From: G963669295 sp963669295
Lineage (GTDB): Bacteria > Bacteroidota > Bacteroidia > Flavobacteriales_D > CALLUQ01
Direction of reading: 5' to 3'
DNA length: 64,000 bases
NCBI GenBank assembly: GCA_963669295.1
Contig: OY769938.1
Span: 4,092,001 to 4,156,000 of the forward strand
The position numbers were made by a program, and so were the translations under genes. Positions 40,994-52,200 of this stretch are shown one piece after another. Within the stretch, counting starts at the first letter, position 1, and the number at the start of each line of letters is the position of its first letter. The notes beneath the pieces were generated by a model that did not search any database, was not told the DNA's origin, and saw only the letters and a list, made by a program, of their open reading frames with translations.

Positions 40994-42775
40994 TTATTTC
41001 TTTAGTACAACATATCCTGTGTTGGCAGGAATGTCAGCGTTATTGATGTCTAGTTGAAGTACGTAGAAGTAGGTGCCGTTGGGAAGAGCATCGCCATATA
41101 AAGTCATTTTTCCTGTATTGGCTTGACCATTCCAATCGTTTTGGTAAGGCTGTGCCTGGTATACCAGGTTCCCCCAACGGTTAAAAATTTGCAGTTCATT
41201 GTTTGGAAAGCTTTCCAATCCTATAATTTCAAACACATCATTCATGCCATCTCCATTAGGAGAAATACCCCCGGGAATAACGATGGTTCCATCGTCGATG
41301 ATTTCGATACGTACTACTGCAGAATCGCATTCTTCAGCGCAAAACGCATCATCGCAAATCAAGTAGGTGAATTCATCTTGTCCAAAAAACTGCGCATTTG
41401 GAGTATAAATTATGTTGCCATTGTTATCGAGAACAACACTACCATTTGCTGGTGGTGTTATAATAATGATGTTAACGGCTCCGGAGGTGTTGTCGTTGTT
41501 CAACACGTCGATGCTTACACTGTTGTTTTCTTGTGTAGATGCTGCATCGTCTTCAGCAATAGGTGAGGGGTAAGTACTTACCACCATGTCATCGCTAGAA
41601 ACGCATCCCCAGTTATCAGATACTTCTATCGTAATGGTTTGATCTTGATTTGGATCGCCATATACTTCTGTTACTGGAACATTGTCGTTTGAGTTCGACC
41701 AATTGTAAGTGGTAAAACCACTATCTACAGCAATGGTGAGCAATGTGCCTCCACAAATCATGGTGTCGTTGGGCAACTGAATTTCCTGGCAATTGATGAT
41801 GCCAATCCCAAATTCTGAGAAATTCGTTAATCCCAGGCGCAAGGCATAATCATCACTTGCCAATCGACCCAATCCTCCATTAGGGTTTAACCCATTTCCA
41901 ATGCCACAATTTTCACAATCCCAATCGGCAGCTGTGGTAGAATTATCGGGTCTTTTCAGAATGGCAAACTGATTGTCTTGCAAGTTACATCCTGTGAAGT
42001 TTCCAATATAGGTATGGAGGTTATAAAAACCAGCGGTAGGAGGGAGGTTTGGAGTTAATTGCCAAACACCTTCCGTGCACACACTTTGGTAAGCATTACC
42101 GTCTTCTATCACTACCATATCATTGTCAATATGGTTGGTTAATGGTTCAAAACGCCCATTGATATGATCAATACCCGTGAGATTGTTGTTCTCCAATTCT
42201 GCCAGATAGTAGGTGGTGGCGTTGCCCACCGGGAATGCATAAAGTGCTGTATTGCTTGCCACATCGCGTTTTAGATTCCCATTGATGTAACTTGGGGTAG
42301 TGGTACCTTGCACATATCCCTGAATGCTTAGAGGGTCGTTATTGTGCACATGGAGGGTATCGCTACTGGTATGAATTATTCCATCGTACAAGTAAAGGTT
42401 GCCCTCTACATAGGCATTGATATTGTTAAGTGTAATGCCATTGGCAGTATTGTTGGCTTCCAGGTGATGAAATGTAGTAGCGTAGCCACCGGTAATGGTT
42501 TGATCTTCATTCGAGGCAAACGTTACCGTACCTGTCCCGGTAAGCACATTGCTTGATGCATTGTTGGTCCAGTCTTCTCCTCCTGGAGTGGTGCTATGAA
42601 ACAATGTCAATTGACCATTGTTCTCAATTTGTGCGTTACCGCTGGAGTGAACCCCTCCAAGCACGGCTACTGAAGCATTGCTACCAATGAACATCTCGCC
42701 TTGAACATGTAAGACATCTTGTGCGTTGGCCAGCCCTGCAAGCAACCACAGGAGGATGCAGCTATAAACTTTCAT
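40994..42775 (-). CDS. Surface protein with T9SS type B (gliding-motility C-terminal) domain
   Basis: About 593 residues from the ATG at 42775 (MKVYSCILLWLLAGLANAQD). An upstream in-frame ATG at 42814 would overlap the preceding gene and add a polar extension, so I prefer the inner start. The N-terminal half has beta-helix/adhesin-like short repeats (LHVQGEMFIGSNASVAVLGG, TITGGYATTFHHLEANNTAN). A cadherin-like Ig domain follows (IAEDDAASTQENNSVSIDVL, FFGQDEFTYLICDDAF). The end is CHU_C (VIPGGISPNGDGMNDVFEII, LQIFNRWGNLVYQAQPYQND). It forms a trio with PorP/SprF (3-bp gap) and PorE-like OmpA, the usual secretion-anchor set for type B adhesins. Confidence 0.88.
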   Translation of the reverse strand: MKVYSCILLWLLAGLANAQDVLHVQGEMFIGSNASVAVLGGVHSSGNAQIENNGQLTLFHSTTPGGEDWTNNASSNVLTGTGTVTFASNEDQTITGGYATTFHHLEANNTANGITLNNINAYVEGNLYLYDGIIHTSSDTLHVHNNDPLSIQGYVQGTTTPSYINGNLKRDVASNTALYAFPVGNATTYYLAELENNNLTGIDHINGRFEPLTNHIDNDMVVIEDGNAYQSVCTEGVWQLTPNLPPTAGFYNLHTYIGNFTGCNLQDNQFAILKRPDNSTTAADWDCENCGIGNGLNPNGGLGRLASDDYALRLGLTNFSEFGIGIINCQEIQLPNDTMICGGTLLTIAVDSGFTTYNWSNSNDNVPVTEVYGDPNQDQTITIEVSDNWGCVSSDDMVVSTYPSPIAEDDAASTQENNSVSIDVLNNDNTSGAVNIIIITPPANGSVVLDNNGNIIYTPNAQFFGQDEFTYLICDDAFCAEECDSAVVRIEIIDDGTIVIPGGISPNGDGMNDVFEIIGLESFPNNELQIFNRWGNLVYQAQPYQNDWNGQANTGKMTLYGDALPNGTYFYVLQLDINNADIPANTGYVVLKK

Positions 42776-42797
42776 AGTGATGCTTTTAAGGGTTGAA

Positions 42798-45700
42798 CTA
42801 TCGTTGAGCTGCATTGTCGAAATCTGGGTGCAATGCTTTTAGTGCTGCTTCCAGTCGATCTACTTTTTCAACCACCTTAGTAAGGTTATTGATGGTAGCT
42901 TCTTGTGCATTCACTTCTTCCTTGAGCGATTCAATTAACGCATGTTGTTCTTTTAGCGCTTCAATTAGAATAGGAGTGATTTTACTGTAGTCTACCGTTT
43001 TGTAGCCGCTGGCATCGGTTTCTACTACCTCTGGATAGAATTGCTCAATTTCTTGTGCAATAACACCCAATTGCTTTTTCTCAGGAAATTCAAGCTCAGG
43101 GAATTCATCGGTTTTCCAATCGTAGCTCACCCCTTCCAGTTGCAATACATTTTGTAAGGCATTAGGAATGCGTTGTACGTTTTTCTTGTAGCGAATGTCT
43201 GAGCAGGTTAAAATACCACAACTGGCTTGTACACTTCCTGCTACATGTAGTTTTTGAGTAGGGTTGGTGGTACCAATACCTACATTGCCTTGAATGTAGC
43301 TTTTAGCGTTGCCTTGTAAATAAAGGTGGTAGTCTCCCGAGCCTGTAAGGTTGTTAGTGGTATACAGGGCAGCTGTTTCAATGCTACCCGCATTGACCCC
43401 ATGATACCCTAAGCGGGTGGTGTAGTTAGAAATTCCATCTATTTGAATACCTGATTCGTTATGAATACTTAAAGTAGTACTGCTGCGGCCAATATTTACA
43501 TCTTGCGCCATATCACGGTTATTCACCAGGATAGTAGGAATACTCGATTGACTGGCACTTTCGAAATAGGCGGCACCATGAATACCAGTGCCACCGTATC
43601 CATTTCTGAAATAGGCCATGAAACCTTCTGTAGTGGTTTTTGAAGAGTTGGAAGCTATTTGGCAGCCAGCTACCAATAGTCCACCAATATAACCTGTTGG
43701 TACACTACAAGTACCTTTTACCAGGGTGAGTTTTGTTTGTGGAGAGAAAGTGCCAATGCTAACGTTTGTACCGTTATCAAAGATTTGGCTGCACCCCAAT
43801 GTATTGGGGCCTGTAATTTTTGGAACTCTGTTTACTGTAGTACAAGCTATAGTACCAGGGCCAGCAGGTCCTTGTGGGCCAGTAGCGCCAGTTGGTCCTT
43901 GAGGTCCTTGAGGGCCTTGAGGGCCTGTAGCACCTGTAGCACCATCAGCTCCCTGGCAATCATTAGCATCCCAATTGCCATCGTTGTTGGTATCTTCCCA
44001 CCAGTCACGGAATCCGTCACCATCAATGTCCCAACAAGCCAACCCATCATTTCCTTGAGATCCTTGCGGTCCTTGCGGCCCGGTAGCACCAGTTGGTCCT
44101 TGTGGTCCTTGCGGCCCTTGTGGTCCGGTAGCGCCAATTGGTCCTTGTGGTCCTTGCGGCCCTTGTGGTCCGGTAGCGCCAATTGGTCCTTGTGGTCCCT
44201 GTGGTCCGGCCACACCTTGTACTCCCTGGCAATCGTTGGCATCCCAGTTACCATCGTTATTAATGTCTTCTGCGGCATCTTGTACACCGTCACCATCCAA
44301 ATCCCAGCAAGCAATTCCGTCACTGCCATTTGTTCCGTTGGTACCAGCAGGTCCTTGCGGCCCTGTAGCACCGACTGGTCCTTGCGGTCCTTGTGGTCCG
44401 GCAATACCTTGTGCTCCCTGGCAATCGTTGGCATCCCAGTTACCATCGTTATTAATGTCTTCTGAAGGATCTTGTACACCGTCACCATCTAAATCCCAGC
44501 AAGCAATTCCGTCACTGCCATTTGTTCCGTTGGTACCAGCAGGTCCTTGCGGCCCTGTAGCACCGACTGGTCCTTGCGGTCCTGTAGCACCGGTAGGCCC
44601 TTGGGGTCCTTGCGGCCCAGTAGCACCAGCAGGTCCTTGTGGTCCCTGTGGTCCGGCCACACCTTGTGCTCCCTGGCAATCGTTGGCATCCCAGCTACCA
44701 TCGTTATTAATGTCTTCTGAAGGATCTTGTACACCGTCACCATCTAAATCCCAGCAAGCAATTCCGTCACTGCCATTTGTTCCATTGGTACCAGCAGGTC
44801 CTTGCGGCCCGGTAGCACCAGCAGGTCCTTGTGGTCCCTGTGGTCCGGCCACACCTTGTGCTCCCTGGCAATCGTTGGCATCCCAGTTACCGTCGTTATT
44901 AATATCTTCTGAAGGATCTTGTATTCCATCACCATCCAGGTCCCAACAGTTTAACCCATTGTTTCCAGCAGTACCAAAATCACAAATCCATTGTCCTCCA
45001 TTCCAAAAGCAAGGGTTGTTAATGGTAATGTCGTATACCATAAGCCCGGTGGCTGGTGCATTGATGGCTAACCGTTGGGCAGTGGTCATTCGAGGTTGTA
45101 AGAAGCCACGCTCGGTAGAAGTAAGGTCGAGTAGGGCAGTATTGTGTGGAGTGGTGGTGCCTATGGCTACATTTCCCGAAGCTGCTACACGCATTACTTC
45201 ATTGTTATTGGCCCTTACTGCAAGATCGTTATTATCGGTGGTGCCAATAAAATTGATGTTAGGATCGGTGCCTGCGTTGCCGGTTAAGGTCCATGCATTG
45301 TCGTTGATATAATTCAAGATCAATGAATCGATGCCCATGCCGTTCACCACCAGCGTATCAAAATTCCCATAGTTGGCATAAATAGAGTCGCTATAGATAT
45401 ACGACGCAATTAAGGAATCTGTTAAAATGAAATTACTCAATATAGTATCAATGTTTGCAAAAACCGCAAACAATGAATCTGTTTGAATGTAGCTGGCAAA
45501 TATGCTATCGATGTTGGCATAACTGGCAAACAACGAATCGGTGTAAATATAGTTGGCAATAATGCTGTCGATGTTGGCATAATGAGCGAAAATAGTATCC
45601 GTACTAATGTAGTTGGCAATGATGCTATCGATGTTGGCATAATGAGCAAAAATGGTATCTGTGCTAATATAGCTTGCAATGATGCTATCGATGTTGGCAT

Positions 45701-46070
45701 AATTGGCATAGATGGTATCGGCAGAGAGGGTGGTGATGATCAGCGAGTCGTGTGTGTTTTCGCAAATCGATTTCCAGGCATTTCCCTTATGAAACCAATA
45801 ACAACTGTCGGTAGTATTGTAAATAATTAAACCATCAGCAGGATTGTTAATGGCTTGCATAGAAGCAGTGTTCATGCGTGGCATTAAGAATCCTTTATCG
45901 CTGCTTTCAATATCGAGTGCAGCTGAAGGGTGAGGCGTATTAGTGCCTATCCCTACATTGTCTTGTGCTGATGCATTACAATAAACAATAATGAAGGCAA
46001 AGAACAATAAAGACTTTAATAAGTACGAGACAATACTTTGCCAAATTCGCGGAGCAAATAAGTGTAGCAT
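42798..46070 (-). CDS. Giant fibre protein: decapeptide repeats, collagen-like repeats, S74 chaperone domain
   Basis: 1090 residues with a signal peptide (cleaved near CNASAQ). In order: the common 'NVGIGTNTPHPSAALDIESS' fibre start (about 37-56); 13 or so decapeptide repeats of type Y-A/I-N/S-I/T-DSI-x-A-x (about 117-267); another 'NVAIGTTTPHN' unit; then about 370-742 with collagen-like G-x-y stretches (GPQGPQGPAGATGPQGPAGT) alternating with five Asp-rich cassettes (ACWDLDGDGVQDPSEDINND); further fibre motifs; and the intramolecular chaperone domain S74 (about 955-1090; CSDIRYKKNVQRIPNALQNV, QLGVIAQEIEQFYPEVVETD), ending in a coiled coil. It resembles phage tail fibres and should form trimers. 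No T9SS tail is present, so how it leaves the cell is unclear; the S74 domain may be cleaved off. Confidence 0.88.
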   Translation of the reverse strand: MLHLFAPRIWQSIVSYLLKSLLFFAFIIVYCNASAQDNVGIGTNTPHPSAALDIESSDKGFLMPRMNTASMQAINNPADGLIIYNTTDSCYWFHKGNAWKSICENTHDSLIITTLSADTIYANYANIDSIIASYISTDTIFAHYANIDSIIANYISTDTIFAHYANIDSIIANYIYTDSLFASYANIDSIFASYIQTDSLFAVFANIDTILSNFILTDSLIASYIYSDSIYANYGNFDTLVVNGMGIDSLILNYINDNAWTLTGNAGTDPNINFIGTTDNNDLAVRANNNEVMRVAASGNVAIGTTTPHNTALLDLTSTERGFLQPRMTTAQRLAINAPATGLMVYDITINNPCFWNGGQWICDFGTAGNNGLNCWDLDGDGIQDPSEDINNDGNWDANDCQGAQGVAGPQGPQGPAGATGPQGPAGTNGTNGSDGIACWDLDGDGVQDPSEDINNDGSWDANDCQGAQGVAGPQGPQGPAGATGPQGPQGPTGATGPQGPVGATGPQGPAGTNGTNGSDGIACWDLDGDGVQDPSEDINNDGNWDANDCQGAQGIAGPQGPQGPVGATGPQGPAGTNGTNGSDGIACWDLDGDGVQDAAEDINNDGNWDANDCQGVQGVAGPQGPQGPIGATGPQGPQGPQGPIGATGPQGPQGPQGPTGATGPQGPQGSQGNDGLACWDIDGDGFRDWWEDTNNDGNWDANDCQGADGATGATGPQGPQGPQGPTGATGPQGPAGPGTIACTTVNRVPKITGPNTLGCSQIFDNGTNVSIGTFSPQTKLTLVKGTCSVPTGYIGGLLVAGCQIASNSSKTTTEGFMAYFRNGYGGTGIHGAAYFESASQSSIPTILVNNRDMAQDVNIGRSSTTLSIHNESGIQIDGISNYTTRLGYHGVNAGSIETAALYTTNNLTGSGDYHLYLQGNAKSYIQGNVGIGTTNPTQKLHVAGSVQASCGILTCSDIRYKKNVQRIPNALQNVLQLEGVSYDWKTDEFPELEFPEKKQLGVIAQEIEQFYPEVVETDASGYKTVDYSKITPILIEALKEQHALIESLKEEVNAQEATINNLTKVVEKVDRLEAALKALHPDFDNAAQR
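43845..44960 (-). repeat. Collagen-like G-x-y blocks alternating with Asp-rich cassettes
   Basis: Five copies of a roughly 30-residue cassette (C-W-D-L-D-G-D-G-x-Q-D then ED-I-N-N-D-G-x-W-D-A-N-D-C-Q-G) are separated by Gly-Pro-Gln-type collagen repeats. Each cassette has two EF-hand-like Asp loops between two Cys. Several blocks are near-identical at DNA level, so assembly errors and copy-number change are likely here. Long open frames on the plus strand across this area are composition artefacts. Confidence 0.85.
45270..45720 (-). repeat. Tandem 30-bp (decapeptide) repeats
   Basis: About 13 units of 10 residues alternate two forms, YANIDSIIAN-like and YISTDTIFAH-like, and decay towards the C-terminal end (GMGIDSLILN). 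The perfect 10-residue phase and the conserved aromatic, Asp and Ile positions suggest a regular beta-solenoid or trimeric beta-stalk. Confidence 0.8.
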
Positions 46071-46113
46071 GAGAATTAGTTTAGTTATAGTTAAGAGACA
46101 TGATTGTATGCAG

Positions 46114-46121
46114 CAAAAGTA
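46114..46121 (-). promoter_or_regulatory. -7 element of the fibre gene
   Basis: On the minus strand TACTTTTG (46121-46114) is a perfect TAnnTTTG. The inferred start near 46109 gives a 39-nt leader to the fibre ATG. A partial -33 (ATTG) is at about 46145-46142. Confidence 0.5.
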
Positions 46122-46264
46122 TTGCGGGACTGAGCCTGATTCAATTAAATTAAGACTGTCCTGTTGAAGTTAAGATGCTTTTTTAGTTACATAACTAGTT
46201 GTTTTTCAGTGTTGTGTGTAATGTTGATGTTAAAGGTTGCTGCACTGCTAAATGGAGCATGCAC

Positions 46265-49200
46265 CTATCTAATGAGTGTAACATGGCCTACCAAATCATG
46301 CGTTTTGGTCTTGTTCGTTGCTTCTGCAAATACCAGTTTCCACACATACACATCCTGTTGTACTGGCACTCCCTTTTGAGTACCTCCCCAGGCCAACCCC
46401 GGATCGTTACTTTCAAAGATTAACTGCCCCCAACGGTTATAGATATAGAGTTGATAAGTAGATGGGTCGATACCGTTTAAAACTGGAGCGAAAAAATCGT
46501 TAATGCCATCACCATCAGGCGTAAAGGCATTTGGGGTATACACAATAAAGTCATCTTCAATATTAATGTAGTAAAGGGTATCATCAACACATCCATTGAT
46601 GTCGGTAACCATCAGGTGAACCGGATAAACACCACTGTTGGGCGGAAATTCGAAAGATGGATTAGTAGCAGATGAATTCCCCAACGCATTGGTACCAGAT
46701 GGAGGATAGAATGTCCACCACCAATCGGTAATGTCGTGGTAGGATTGATCGGTAAATGTGGCATTGGGATCTTGTATGGAGATGGGATTTTCATCGATGG
46801 TGAAATCTGCCACAGGGTTTTCGTATACAGTAATGAAATCTGTAAATGTTTGTTGAGTAACGCATCCTTCGCTAGAAGTGGCTGTATAATTAATGGTATA
46901 AGTGCCTGGTACTTCGTAGATGTAGTCGAAGGGGTTGCAATCTTCCACTGTATTTCCATCGCCCATATCAATGAGGCATTGTGCGCTATTGTTGGGGAAA
47001 TTACTGAACTGCACCATGAACGGTGCACACCCATCGTTATCGTTTACTGTCAATTGAATTTCAGGATTTGGATGGAAAAAAATGCTGATAGAGGCTGTAG
47101 CATCAATAGAACAACCATCGCTTACCGTAGCAGTATAAGTAATGGGTGCGGGGTAAGTATTAGGGATGGTGGTTACGGTATTGCCTGTACCAAGCCCATT
47201 GTTCCAGGTAATGGTATAGTTTCCATTGCCCCCATTGGCATTGGCAGTAAGCGTAATTTCCTCGCCTTCACAAATGGTGGTTGCAGTACTGGCAATGTTT
47301 ACCGAGATAGGAGGCAATACAGTAACACAACTGGTAACCATATTGCTACTGCAATTATTAGCATCTACCACCTGCACGTCGTAGCAGGTATTTTGTGTAG
47401 GGTTAACTTGATGTGGCCCTGTGCCAATTAATCCATTGTTCCAGTTGTATGTATATGGACTGGTTCCTCCAGTGGCTTCCGCCAACAATACGGCAGTACC
47501 TCCATCGCAAATGGTGGTGTCGTTGCTTGCTGTTAGGATTAAAGGAAGTGGTTCACTCATGGTAGAAGCAAGTACTTCGGTACATCCATGGTCATCTGTA
47601 ATAACCACTGTGTATAGGTCAGCGCATACACCACTAATGTCTTCTCCGGTAGTTCCGTTGCTCCAGTCGTAGCTGTAGGGGCTCGTGCCACCAGCTACAC
47701 TAAGGTCGATGACTCCATCACAAAGCCCATTGCATGAAACCGGAGTTATGTTTACTGTAGGTGCTATAGGAGCGGGTTCTGCAACAATAAAGGGAGTATC
47801 GATGCTACAGTTATTGGCATCGGTAACGGTAACAGTGTAGTTGCCTGCACACAATTGACTGGCATTGGGTGTGCCCTGGCCATTACCAGGTGCCGGGCTC
47901 CAGGTGTAGGTATAAGGAAAGGCACCGCCTACCGCAATAACGTCTGCTGCTCCGTCGCAGGCCCCATTGCATCGAACATCGTCAATATCAAGGGTGGCTA
48001 TGCTTAAAGGAGTTGGGTTGATAACGGTTACCGATATGGTTTGGGTGCAACCATTGGCATCGGTAATCACGCAGTCGAAGCTGCCAGCGCATAGGTTGTT
48101 GGCGGTGGCAGTAGTTTGGTTGCCTGCATTGGCATCCCATTGATAGGTATATGGGGAGGTTCCTCCGGTTACATTTACTGTGCCGTTGCCATCACACCCA
48201 TTAGAACAATTGGGAGGAGTAGTGGTAGAAGTAATGCTTAATGCAGGTGGTTCGGTAAGTGTAATGCTTTCTGTAATACTGCAACCATTGCCATCGGTAA
48301 TGGTAACGCTATGATTGACATTAGCCGACAGGTTGGAGGCAGTAGCAGTAATTGCTCCGGTAGACCACAAATAAGTGTATGGTGTTGTTCCTCCATTTAC
48401 GGTAGCTGTAGCAGTACCGTCATTTCCTCCTGCACAGTTTGGGTCAACTGCACTAAGGGTAGCTGTTAATACGGTAGGTTCAGTAAGTGTAACGGTTGTT
48501 GAAGTGGCACAACCATTGAAATCTGTTACGGTGACCGTATGTGTGCCGGCTCCTAAGTCATTGGCTGTGGCGTTGGTATTTCCATTCGACCATAAATAGG
48601 TAAAAGGTGGAGTGCCTCCAACGATGGTAACAGTGGCACTTCCATCGGTACTGCCAAAACACAAGGGGTTACTGCTGGATGTGATGGAAACAGTACCGGT
48701 AGTATTATTGCCAACAATTGCAATAGCTGTTTGTATACATCCATTGGCATCGGTTACAGTAACGGTATATATTCCTGAAGCTAACCCGGTAACAGTGGCA
48801 GCATTTCCTACTACATTGTTTCCGGCATCTTCCCACACATAGGTGTAGGGGCTGGTTCCTCCGGTTACAGTGGCACTTGCCTCACCATTAGGGTTACCAC
48901 AACTGCCAAAGATACTGGCAACACTGATGTTGATTCCTTGTGGTTCGGTAAGAGTAATGTTTTCGGTAATGCTACAACCATTGGCATCGGTAATGGTAAC
49001 ACTGTAGTTAACATTAGCCAATAAGTTGGAGGCGGTGGCGGTATTTGCTCCGGTAGACCACAGATAGGTATACGGTGTAGTTCCACCACTTGCTGTTGCA
49101 GTAGCGGTACCATCATTTCCTCCAAAGCAGTTGGGCGAAACGGCACTGAGTGTTGCCGTTAATGCTGCTGGTTCGGTGAGGGTAACAGTAGCAGAAACTA

Positions 49201-52200
49201 CGCAGCCCAGGGCATCGGTAACCAATACGGTGTGGATGCCTGCTCCCAAATCGTTAGCAGTAGCATTGGTATTGCCATTGGGCCACAAATAAGTATAGGG
49301 AGAAGTGCCACCTACTATGGTAACAGTGGCACTTCCATCGGTACTGCCAAAACACAAAGGGTTACTGCTGGATGTGATGGAAGCAGTACCAGCCCCAATA
49401 TTATTGATGACAACGGTAGCCGTTTGAACACAACCATTGGCATCGGTAACGGTAATGGTATAGGTGCCTGAAGTCAGTCCGGTTACTGTAGCAGTGTTTC
49501 CTACCACATTGTTTCCAGTATCTTCCCAAACATAGGTGTAAGGGGTGTTGCCTCCTGTAGCGGTAACACTTACTTCACCATCCGGATTACCACAACTGGT
49601 AGGAACAGTGGAGGTGGTAATGCTTAGTCCTAAAGGATCGGAGAGGGGGATGTTTTCGGTAATGCTACAGCCATTGGCATCGGTAATGGTAACACTGTAA
49701 AACCCAGCTATTAACCCTGTTTCAGTGCTGCCATTTCCACCACTCGACCAGGCATAGGTATAAGGAGAAGTACCACCGTTTACTGTGGCAGTGATGGTAC
49801 CGTCGTTTCCTCCCGGGCAGGTAGGAACAACGGCATTGAATGTGGCTGTTAATGCAGCAGGTTCGGTAAGGGTTACAGTTGCAAAACTTACACAACCATT
49901 GGCATCGGTTACTTCTACATCATGTGTGCCAGCTCCTAAGTTATTGGCTGTGGCATTGGTATTGCCGTTCGACCACAAATAGGTGAAAGGTGGTGTGCCA
50001 CCAATCACGGCTACTGTAGCACTTCCATCGGTACTGCCAAAGCAAGAAGGGTTGCTACTGCTTAAAACAACCACATTAATACTTCCCACCCCATTAACAA
50101 TTACTGTGGCTGTTTGAGGGCAGTTGTTGGCATCGGTAACAGTGATGGTGTAAGTGCCCGGAACCAGGCCGTTAACGCTGGGGGTGTTGCCAACAGGATT
50201 GTTGCCTGCATCTACCCATTGGTAAGTGAATGGACTAACTCCTCCTACTACAGTTACACTTACTGTACCATCGGGGTTACCGCAATTCGCATCTGTACTG
50301 GAAGCGTTAATGCTAAATGGAGCAGGGTCGATTAGGGTGTATGAAAATGTTTTGCTACAATTGTTGGCATCGGTAATGGTAACATCATAAGTGCCCGCTG
50401 CCAATCCTGTTTCAGTGCTGCCATTTCCACCACTCGACCAGGCATAGGTGTACGGAGAATTACCTCCAGCTATGGCTAAAGCAATTTGTCCGTTGTTGTT
50501 GCCATTACAAAGGGGGTGAGTAAGGGTAGGGGTAACGGTAAAATCGGGAAAATGATCGATGTTGATGGTATCTGATTTAAAGCAACCAAAAATATCGTAG
50601 GCATTTACCCAATAAGTGCCGGGGGTGGTAACGGTAAGGGTTTGATTGGTAGAACCATCCGACCACAAATAAGCATCGTAGTTTGGCCCTGCATCAAGCA
50701 CAATGGTTTCCCCAGCACATACGGTGGTGTCGTTGCCAAGGAACAATAGCTGAATGGTATTGATAAAGCTGCTGATGAAGCCATCGTAATCGTTGCCCAC
50801 AGTAGCAATGCTATTGTCGAAATAAGCACCACCACCGGGGTTTAAAGTAGGAAATCCGTTGAATGAATTGGTAGCGCCGCAAATGGTGAAGTCGCCATTG
50901 TTATTGGTAATGAGGGCTTGATGATTCCTTCCCAAATCCAATTCGGTACCGCCATAGAACGTGCTCCATTCGAGCTGCCCTTCGTCGGTAAAACGCGAAA
51001 GGTAATAGTCGCTAAACCCACCATTGTAGGTAGGGTCAAAATAAGTTCCTCCAGGATTAAAAGGGGTGAGCCCAACATCGTAGGTTGTCATCATGGCATA
51101 AAAACCACTTTCATTGGTGGCTATTACCGGGAAACGATCGTCAGCATTGCCTCCATAATAGGTACTCCACACCAGGTTGAGCCCTGGGTCGAATTTAGCA
51201 ATGAAACAATCGTAATTGTTTTGAGTATCGTCGAAATAGGCACAATTGCCAGGATCTACTAAGGGGATGTCGGGACTTTCGGTAGTGCCATAGATGAAGA
51301 GGGTACCGTTGTCTTGTACCGCAAGTCCATAAGCATGATCTTGATTGGAGCCTCCAAAAAAGGTAGCCCATACCCGTTGTCCGGCAGCATTGAATTTTAC
51401 AATGGTAGCCATTCGGTTGCTGTGCGTGTTGCTATAATATCCAGCACCGGGGTTAAACAAGTTCCAATTGGGGCTATCACTCCACCCCGATAGGTAGAGG
51501 TTGCCATTGCTATCCATGTCTGAAACGTTGAGGGCAGATCCAAATCCTCCTGAAACTGTTTGCGAATAAATGGTACCCCAAATCATCTGACAGGTATTGG
51601 GATCGAATTGAGTAATGTACCCTTGCCAACCACCTTGATAGTTAAAAGAATTGTATGCACCGAATCTGTTGTAGGTAGGCATATTGGCACTTTTAGTGTT
51701 GCCCGTTACAATCACATTACCTGAAGGTTCGAAGTGGATGTCGGTCAATTCATCTGGATTGTCGCCTCCCAAAAAGGTACTCCAAAGCAAGGCGCCAGCA
51801 GTATTGAATTTAAGCATAAAAGCATCGGCTTCTGGGTTCACGCCAGTACCATTGTGTGTGTCATCAAAATAAGCCATCCCTCCTGGATCTTGTAAGGGAA
51901 AATCGGGGCTGCGAGTAGTACCACAAACAAACAATTCGTTGTTGGCCGGGTTAATCTTAATGCCTAAGGCAACATCACTTTTAGCACCACCAAAGTAAGT
52001 GGCCCATACAATGGCATCGTTGGCATCGAACTTAAGAATGGTGGCATCTCCAAAGCCACCATAAGCCCCTTGAAAAAAGTAACTTCCCCCAGGGTCTACC
52101 GTTGGAAAGTTATTGGCACCAGCACTTCCGCCAACATAAAGGTTGTTGGCCTGATCGCGAATGATGCAGTTGAATGTTTCGTCGTATGTACCATTGTCGT

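Noticed and set aside
43847..44488. Minus-strand Lys/Asp-rich frame (GRKDLL-type repeats)
   Set aside because: It is an alternative frame of the same collagen-like repeats and follows their period exactly.
44236..45312. Long plus-strand open frame rich in Pro, Gly, Ser across the collagen-like region
   Set aside because: It is the antisense shadow of the G-x-y and Asp-rich repeats; it has no promoter, no signal and mirrors the repeat period of the real minus-strand gene.
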